The position numbers were made by a program, and so were the translations under genes. Source: Albula goreensis (lineage: Eukaryota > Chordata > Actinopteri > Albuliformes > Albulidae). From it: a stretch of DNA of 64,000 nucleotides. How positions within the stretch are numbered: position 1 is the first letter of the stretch; every line of letters starts with the position of its first letter. Location of the stretch: contig CM040746.1 in the NCBI GenBank assembly GCA_022829145.1, forward strand, positions 31,911,712 to 31,975,711, written 5' to 3'. Below are positions 56,140 through 64,000 of the stretch, in pieces. Below the pieces are notes generated by a model. The model had not been told where the DNA came from. It saw only the letters and a list, made by a program, of their open reading frames with translations, and ran no database searches.

Positions 56140-56350
56140 GAGAATATGAGGAAGAGCAGGGGCCCGACTGGACAGCGCATCATCTGTGTGATTCGCGACA
56201 GCACACCCCGCCATGCGAGCCGTACGCGACATAAACCATGCGGCCTGCATGACATCACTGCTAGCGTGCGCGAGGCTCGGCCCTTGCGTGCGGTGGCTGT
56301 CAGCGCCCTGTGTGAAGCGCTCCGGGGGTCACCTGTAATGGGTTCAGCTT
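56140..56350. promoter_or_regulatory. CpG-dense segment
   Basis: About 20 CpGs in roughly 170 bases (GATTCGCGACAG, CCCGCCATGCGAGCCG, TACGCGACATAAACC, GCTAGCGTGCGCGAGGC, TTGCGTGCGGTGG), far above the surrounding DNA. It could be a small unmethylated island, for example at an enhancer or orphan promoter. No transcript evidence. Confidence 0.4.
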
Positions 56351-56606
56351 CTATTAACCAGCAACACCTGTGACCTGTAAAGGAGAATGTGCACCATCAA
56401 TTCAGTGTCTGGCCATCATCAAGCGCTTGGTACGGAGAAGCGGGGTGGGGTGGGAGTGAGGAGTGAGGGTGATGTTGAAACAAGGACATAATAATGGACA
56501 ACAGGATGGGGGGAACCCCCATTGATGCCAGAAAATAAGACTGCCAATTACTGCGGCAGTGTGGCAGGGCAGGAGATACGTGACTGTGGCACCTCCTGCC
56601 CCTTGC

Positions 56607-56608
<2 letters not shown>

Positions 56609-56645
<37 letters not shown>
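56609..56645. repeat. (CA)n microsatellite
   Basis: Pure CA tract of about 37 bases. Confidence 0.96.
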
Positions 56646-57307
<662 letters not shown>

Positions 57308-57479
57308 TTGTGTCATGGGACATGGGGCTGTTAGTTAGTGACTAAAGGAATAAACAGAAACAATGAAAAGGGTGAGCCTTCAGCTAACTGTGCAAATGAG
57401 AGATACAGTGGGACTGATGAGAAATAATGGATATTAATTATAAGCAGGACTGTGTGTTAACACCGTGCCTGTCTCTTTG

Positions 57480-57690
57480 CCTGGCTCTGCAATCCTCAGG
57501 TGGAGCAGACGCATCAGCGTCTCGTAATTACACTATGTGACTGTGCCCTGCCCAGAGGGCTAATTTGTTTTTGTTAGTTAGGAGGGGTCAAATGCTTTAA
57601 ACACATATATTACAAGACTACCGGTAGATTGGATTACATTATTTAAATAAATACAGGGCAATTTGTCAATGTCATGTTAAGGAAGCCCCC
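57480..57690. promoter_or_regulatory. Candidate conserved non-coding element
   Basis: Contains CATCAGCGTCTCGTAATTAC, GGGCTAATTTG, TAGATTGGATTACATTATTTAAATAAATAC and CAATTTGTCAATGTCATG. Repeat-free; it stops at a C/T-rich stretch (57687-57753) that includes T15. Confidence 0.4.
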
Positions 57691-57864
57691 CCCACTCACC
57701 CCTCCGTCCCCTCACCTCCTCCCTCTCTGAGCCCCCCTTTTTTTTTTTTTTCTCAAGAGCGAAACAGCAGGAAATGGTAATCTTGATTGCATTAACCTCT
57801 GCTAGAGAAAGCTGACCTGCATTCTCTGTTTAGGTAAAGATAATGTTCCCAAACTGTACATGTG

Positions 57865-57867
<3 letters not shown>

Positions 57868-57931
<64 letters not shown>

Positions 57932-58122
57932 TGGGAAGAGAGCAAGAGAAAGGGGGTGAGACAGAAAAAGAATGAGTATGCGTATGCATGTCTCTTTGTG
58001 AGTGTGTAATAAAGATTTGCATGTTCCATGTTTTTGGGCGTGTATGTGTGTCTGCACAGCTGTGTTTTTGTGTGCCTTTGCATCTGTGTGTGTGTGTGTG
58101 TGTATGTGTGTGTGTGTGTGTG
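57868..58122. repeat. (TG)n microsatellites
   Basis: Pure TG at 57868-57924 followed by GAGAGAGA, interrupted TG/CATG, then a second TG tract at 58085-58122. Confidence 0.94.
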
Positions 58123-61100
58123 GTGTTTTTGCGTCAGGAATGCACTGACTTGAGAATCTGCAGTATAAAAAGAAAAGCGCAGAAATGTGGTCTCATTCTT
58201 TCCTTTCCTCCGGCTTCCTGATCTCACTCTTCGTGTTTTCACTGGCAAAAGAGAGAACCAGATTCACAGAGTTCTTGGGAATGCACCATGGGAAACGCAA
58301 ATGCAGAGTAAGCACTGTTTTATGCCTACAACGCCTCTCGTACTATCACCGTCTCTGAAGAAGGATATTGGAGTGGGCTTCCTCTTTCAAACTGACCGTT
58401 TATTCTCTGCAACCCCCCCCCCCACCATGCTCCAGCTAAGGTTGTGCATGTTTTCTTTGCCATTTTCAGAACTGTACATACCATATGCAGTATGTAGTGC
58501 CTGACAAGCTCAAAAGGTGCATCAAGTTCTCATTCAACCCCATGAACGTTCACACTGCAGGAGGGAGGAATAATACAGACACACAGGGAAAAATATAACA
58601 CAATCTCCAAGTGTTTTTAATGTATGGTGCAATTATTGTACCAAATCAATTGTTGAAGATATATTTAATACAGATTTGATCTATGAAATAATATGCTTTC
58701 ACTGGGAGAATTCAATGAGTAACACAGAGAAGACTTTGCAATAAATATAGAAAATCACAATTGAATTACAGATATGAGACCGCAGGTGTCTTGGCATTAT
58801 CAGATATGGGCACAAATGGAATAACAGCAGAAAACAGATAAAGAGATGGACTGAATTAGAAAGCTGTAATAAACTGGGAAAGTGACAGAAAGGATTTGTC
58901 TGGCAAACAACATGTAAAAGTTATTTCACAATTTATTTCACAAGCCCATCTAAGTCATATGCACATAATTTCTTTTTTATAGATAATTAGGTAATTCTGG
59001 GAAATATTTAAGTGGTAAGGGTGATCACAGCATGCACTGGTTATGACTGGTCAAAGTTTATGTTAGCAGGTGTGCATATTATTTGTAAATGCTTCACTTT
59101 AATTCTGCATTGCTCTCTGAGCATTATGTCGACTGGCTTCTCCACTATGCAGGGGTCAGTGTTTATACCAGTGTTTTACAAAATGAAATGAAAGCCATCC
59201 ATCCATCTCTGTGCTCGTTCTCATAGGCCCCGCCTCTGTGTGTGTACAACCTCTTGCCCTCAAACACATCCTCTATGGGTAGCGTTTCCACCCCTGCCGG
59301 AAACTCAGATCTGTTCCCTATCAGAAGCTATCATCTGTGTGCCATATGTTTCGAGCTCCGAAAGCAGACTTCTGATCTATGATTCAAGTGTTACAATCAT
59401 CTTAAAATCAACAGTAACTTATGGAATGGCAGAACATTTTGAATAATTAAAAAAGCACTAAACCATAGTTTGTCTGTCTATATATATTTATGTAAGTATG
59501 CATGTATGTTTGTATGACTGTATGTTCACAAAAGTAATCATTGAACTAATAAAAAGTAAAGTGAATCAACAAAAACAAGTTGATTAAATAATTTACTACA
59601 CTGTTGAGTTTTTATTGAAGTCTCCTTGGTTGGCAGGCATATTGCACTGTTAATACTAAATAGTTCCTTTTCTGTTCTGGAATGATTTTTCTGCAGGCCT
59701 GAAATAGCTGGGAATTTAGAGAAAACACAATTCTTATGTTTTTATAAGTTGCAGTGGAAGCATGTGGAGCTCTATTCCAGTCTCATTGACAGATCATGGA
59801 AAGCGATCCTCTCTGGGCAGCCATGAGCATCTGTGGAGGCCCATCTCTGTGGCCATATGGTAGTTTATGGCTACGGTGCTTCAACATCTCATCGGGGAGT
59901 CTCTGTTGAACCCACAAGCTTTCTCTAGTAGGACAGTCTCCAATAACTCATGTACCCCCTGCTTAGTAATCTGCAGGTCCAGGGGGTTCTGCTAATCTTT
60001 GATTGATAATTCCACTCTGCTCATTTTCACAGATGACAAACCTCCCGGAGACACAGTGACACCTGAAGCTGGCAGGAAGAGAAAATGTGGAATAGAGGAG
60101 AGGTGGTCTGAATATTGGCCCCCCATGAAGGTTTTTGTCTGTCAGTGTCCTGTTTTGCTTTGCCAGCGGGCAGAGCTTCTATGCACTGTAAAACCCAAGG
60201 AGTTCAGATTACTTTGATGTTATGAGGAAACCAACTGCCCTAAACCATCTGCGTAGGGCAACCAAATCAGTTAAAGTTAACAGTGGGTTTTGAGTAGTTC
60301 TCATACTCAAATGGTGAAAGGCAATCACTTTCCTCAAACCGTTAAAGTTGCATGAACACCTTCGTTTTACAATGAATAGAAGCATGAGGAATTCGTGGCA
60401 CTGTGAGAACTGGTGTCTTTCTCTCTTCTGTCTCCTTTCATCCATGCAGAGGTTAAAAATAGAATAAGGCCTCCATGCTGGTAGATGCAGATGTATGGCT
60501 GAAGGGAACAGTTAGCACAGAACATAACAGCATACTGTGGGGGAATGAGATGGCTGACTATACCTATCAAATGCTACACTGGAAGGCTCTTACAATATTC
60601 AGCAAAGGATCTTTCCCTCCTTTTCTAAATATCTGTAGTGGCATTCCCTGTGTGCTCCTGTCTCAGAAGCTGCGCAGCTCCACTGCAGCAGTCTGAGGGT
60701 AAGAATAAGTGGCAGCTGACAGAGCCTGCTTTGGAGGAACCCGCAATGTGGGCATTGTAAAAAGACATTTTATCTCCACTCTCGCTGGTTTTGAGTTTGA
60801 TTCATGAATGAAGCGTTCATTATCAGTTTTGTGCTGTCGATGCTTCAGGACTGTGAGTCTCATGAAGTTAATTTAAACAACCATGTGATCAAAAGGTGTC
60901 TAAGACAATGTAACGGTATTTTTTTCAACATACCATTTTCTTGGAAAGTTTCCTTTTTTCTGCAATCTTGCCAGTGCTTTTCTAAATTAATGGAAGAAAA
61001 TGGCCTTAAAGATGGATGCACATATGCAATTCGTATTATGATAATTAGGTAATAAACTTATTCATTCAGACCTTACAGTAGATACAAGCTGCACCAAATC

Positions 61101-61235
61101 ACCCCGTTCTGTACACATTAGGTTTAAGCAGTGATTTGGAGACTCGTCTGATTTTTTCTCTGACAACTGAGAGAGCACACGCCTCTCTGCGGGTTTTTCT
61201 CCATCTCTCTCTGACTGGCTGTTTGATTCAGTGTA
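58123..61235. other. Long AT-rich non-coding stretch
   Basis: About 3 kb without a gene. C10 near 58410; otherwise no simple repeat and no element I can name. Short open frames only. Confidence 0.5.
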
Positions 61236-61445
61236 GCAGGTATACTGTACAGGTCTGGATATCTGTCAGTCACAAGCCGCTAATGACTAACTGCAGCCAC
61301 TAGATTCCTACATTACGCGCAGGGGGGACAAATGAGATGGATTCCTAATACGTGTACCGGTGGCTGTGACGGAGAAGCTGAGTGCATTAGTGGTGCAATT
61401 ATCTTCCAACTGCCTGAAGAGCTAGAAGAGCTTGACAATTTTACC
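61236..61445. promoter_or_regulatory. Candidate conserved non-coding element
   Basis: Contains GCCGCTAATGACTAACTG, ACATTACGCGCAGG, CCTAATACGTG, GTGCATTAGTGGTGCAATTATC and GAGCTTGACAATTTTACC. Repeat-free, between AT-rich DNA and a T11 run. Confidence 0.4.
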
Positions 61446-62390
61446 CTCACCGTACCCCCCATGTAAAGAATTTTTTTTTTTTGGGCAGTGTGATGTTAAA
61501 GGTCTCCAGTAGGGGGGGCAACAGGAATGACACGTAAAGGCACACCCACGCGCTCGTACCACTACCAGTGGCTTCAAAGTGATACCCTTGACCCCACGCA
61601 GTGAGTCACGCCCTCACTCAGTGCCCTTTGTTCTGGAGGCTGGAGAGGTGACTGACTCACCCAGTGTGAAGTGCTGAAGGTTTCCCCTGAGACACAGCAG
61701 CAGCTATAGTCCTGCCGCTAGCCTCACCTGGGGAAGCGGTCGCCCACTTCCTGCTTTTACATTTTCACCACCCTTCCCTTCTCTCTCTCTCTCGCTCTCT
61801 ACATTGCAGAGTTGAACTGGGACCCACTGGCTGCGTTTGTGGGATGTTGTGGGATGTTGTGGGTTGAGGGGGTGGGTTGGGTGGTGGATGGGGTGAGTGA
61901 TTGTGCATGCAGTTTAAATGGAGCCTCCCTACCCTGCTGAGTTTCAGCTATCTGACAGCTCTGATCCCCCTCCTACCTAACACACCCGTTCCTCTCCGCC
62001 ACCTCCCATTGGTGCCTCATCTTCCTCCCTCACCCATGATTACAACCCAGCCCACCCCCCCAAACTCCAATCAATCTTTACCTGTATCCTGTGCCCCCTC
62101 AAACACACACACACCATTTCCCAGCTACTCTACCAAATAGTTCAGCACACTACGTTTCACTTTCATCTCTTTTCCTCTTTCTTTCATTTCTTCCCTCCCC
62201 TCCCCCTCATTTTTCTTCATCCAAATCACTCTGTTGCCAGGATATACATATAAATAAATGTATGCATTGTACATATGACCAAAGCCTAATAATTAATAAC
62301 TGCAGGGCAAGAGGCAAATAGGGAAAAATAAGTACATATATGGGGTGTTGTGTGAAAAAAAAAACCCAACAATAATAGCAAAAATAGCTC
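61446..62390. other. Non-coding sequence
   Basis: No gene seen. TGTGGGATGT repeats at 61840-61865; CT-rich DNA at 61770-61800 and 62160-62215. Confidence 0.5.
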
Positions 62391-62462
62391 TCTTCCTCCC
62401 CTCCCTGACTCTCTTTCTCTCTGTTTTATTCTCTCCCTCCCTCCCTCCCTTTCTGTCTGTCT
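62390..62462. repeat. CT-rich tract with CTCC and CTGT repeats
   Basis: CTCTTCCTCC, CTCTTTCTCT, (CCCT)n and (CTGT)n in succession. Confidence 0.85.
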
Positions 62463-62675
62463 GTGTGCTCGCTGGATGGGCACTGCTGGGTGCCTTTTTT
62501 TCTGCGATTAAACGGTGTGTGTCTGGACGAGTCTGTCTGTCTCCTGGGAGTTACCTTGCCCTGAATCCCAGCATGACTTGCTCCCCCCTCCTCTCCCCAG
62601 CCCTCACCCCTCCTCCTCCTCTTGCTTCTTCCTATTCTGAAATTCCCCAGCCCCTATGCACCAATGGATTGGGCT
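62463..62675. other. Non-coding sequence
   Basis: C/T-leaning DNA; nothing identified. Confidence 0.5.
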
Positions 62676-62905
62676 GTATTGTAAATTTGCATGACGATAC
62701 GTGAAATAATAAATCTCTGTTCCCCCATAGCTGCTAGAAATATCTAATTAATGATAAAATTGTCCTCATAAATTGGGTACATGGTGCATTACATCAACTT
62801 TACAAAGTCAACATCAATAATATCAAACGAGGCCTAATAGACTGCATAGATTTGGAACAGAGCTCACCAGCCGCTTCTCCTCTGGGATGTTTAAATCACT
62901 CTTTT
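62676..62905. promoter_or_regulatory. Candidate conserved non-coding element (one of the better ones)
   Basis: Exact POU octamer ATTTGCAT at 62695-62702, then TGAAATAATAAATCTC, ATATCTAATTAATGATAAAATTG, CATCAATAATATC and GAGGCCTAATAGACTGC. Repeat-free and AT-rich, with a texture very like long vertebrate CNEs. Confidence 0.45.
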
Positions 62906-62997
62906 TAAAGTTGTTTTTCAGGAGTTATTTATTTATTTTTCATGTATTCATCTTAACGTAAATTATATTCCTGCCAATATGATATCTATAAATCATG

Positions 62998-63147
62998 CTT
63001 TGTTTGTGTGTGCTTATGTATGCATGAGCGTTCATGCTTTTGTGTGTATATTTCTTTGTGTTTCTGTATGTTTGTCTACAAATTTGTACATACACGTATG
63101 TTTGTGTAAGTTTGAGTGCACTTTTTTTTCTGTTAGGGAGTGTGGAA

Positions 63148-63189
<42 letters not shown>

Positions 63190-63220
63190 GCATGATTGTG
63201 TATGTGTGTGTAATATCTAA
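62998..63220. repeat. Degraded (TG)n with a pure core
   Basis: Interrupted TG/CATG/TTTG from 62998; pure TG at 63150-63184; short degraded tail. Confidence 0.88.
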
Positions 63221-64000
63221 GATCTCTCAGCATTAGACCGGTTCTCTGATCTTTAGCAGGAGAGTGAACTGACATTGCAGTGCAGTTTGTAGAAGCAGTG
63301 GGTTTTTATTCCATTTGGGCTGCATCTCTTGCAGGGAAGACTGCCATGAATAACTCATTCTTGTGCTGGAGCATTAGAGTCCAATCACAAGGAGAACACA
63401 GTCTGATATGTATGCGTGTAATATGGGCGTACTATGCAAGCTCACGCATAGGGTAAAAAGCCAATGAGATTAATTCATGGCTGACCATGTTTCTGTGCTG
63501 TAGACTTAAAAAAGCAGACCTTTTTCCATCAAATATATTATTCCTTTAAAGCAATTGTTTTGTATTTTTTATTCCCACCACACATTTTATTGGGAAAAAA
63601 AGACATGATGCTGAAATTTAATCATTCATGTCAGGTGTCATTCACAAGGGCTTCCACACAGCTAATAAAGATAATTTATCATCCAGAAATGAAGTCAAAA
63701 CCCCCAATTCAACTACCAATTTGGTTTTTCCCCTTGATCACAGCCGTCTCGGACTGTATCCAAGGGATACCGGGTCTGAGGACTGGGGAGGGAGGAGCAC
63801 CTGAGTTTGTTTTTCCATCTTGTTTTTTTCCCAGAATTCCCTAGGAGAGGGGTCAGAGCAGCCGGAGAGAGGAAGGGACTAGGCCATGTGTTGAGCTTTT
63901 GATGAATGAAAAGGATTCTGCCAACTTAATTACACTGTAACCCCTCAATAAAAGCTAGGCCACCGCTGATTAACTGGTGAATAATTGGCCTCTGATTGAT
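63221..64000. other. Non-coding sequence, CNE-like at the right edge
   Basis: No gene seen. The last 150 bases (GCCAACTTAATTACACTG, CCGCTGATTAACTGG, GAATAATTGGCC, TGATTGAT) are homeodomain-core-rich and probably belong to a CNE that continues past the window edge. Confidence 0.4.

Overview
This window looks like non-coding DNA from a bony fish, most probably a teleost. Three things point there. First, (CA)n/(TG)n microsatellites are very dense and long, up to about 110 bp pure and nearly 0.9 kb imperfect. Second, there are degraded tRNA-derived SINEs, two of which carry the 3' tail shared by teleost SINEs and L2-type LINEs (CTCTGGataagagCGTCTGCT, and a TGTAATGTAATG end). Third, there are two fold-back elements resembling a common fish hAT-type MITE whose core reads ...CACCTGATTCAAC ... 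GTTGAATCAGGTG.... I cannot name the species. An early-branching teleost such as an elopomorph is only a guess.

I found no protein-coding gene, tRNA, rRNA, known microRNA, CRISPR array or any prokaryote-style system. The long open frames are artefacts of repeats: (TH)n/(CV)n from CA/TG, (RE)n or (LS)n from GA/CT tracts, and a 46-bp minisatellite. The window is best read as a gene desert or a very large intron.

Layout. 1-16 kb: microsatellites (1-198, 2413-2500, 11530-11880 and the large 12495-13384 TG array), a reverse-strand SINE head near 4.45 kb, a Z-DNA-type GC repeat at 9.26 kb, and several AT-rich, homeobox-motif-bearing blocks that look like conserved non-coding elements (CNEs). 16-28 kb: CNE-like blocks (16.8-17.15, 18.1-18.4, 20.14-20.47, 23.74-24.06, 25.0-25.3, 27.84-28.08 kb), a 46-bp x 6 minisatellite at 22.06-22.34 kb and a 430-bp polypurine tract at 27.4-27.84 kb. 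28-37 kb: the most repeat-rich interval in terms of old elements, with two fold-back MITEs, a nested set of diverged local duplications (28.64-29.75 kb), an almost complete SINE at 31.38 kb, a SINE/L2 tail at 36.1 kb, an unrecognised dispersed repeat shared by 9.9, 30.1-30.4 and 35.0-35.2 kb, and a strong G-quadruplex at 35.65 kb. 37-64 kb: a possible 81-nt exon (37537-37617), perfect hairpins (37846-37893, 53274-53339), more SINE/LINE remnants (41.7, 44.2, 46.7 kb), very long CA/TG tracts (48.6, 49.45, 57.2 kb), a 167-bp tandem duplication around 50.8-51.07 kb and several of the best CNE candidates (47.0-47.4, 51.6-52.0, 55.5-55.9, 57.5-57.7, 61.2-61.4, 62.7-62.9 kb).

The most plausible function is long-range cis-regulation of a neighbouring developmental gene outside the window. 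That rests on sequence character (TAAT-rich blocks embedded in a desert, POU octamers, a perfect DR1, a TCF/LEF site), not on any alignment. Every CNE call is therefore moderate to low confidence and needs a cross-species comparison.
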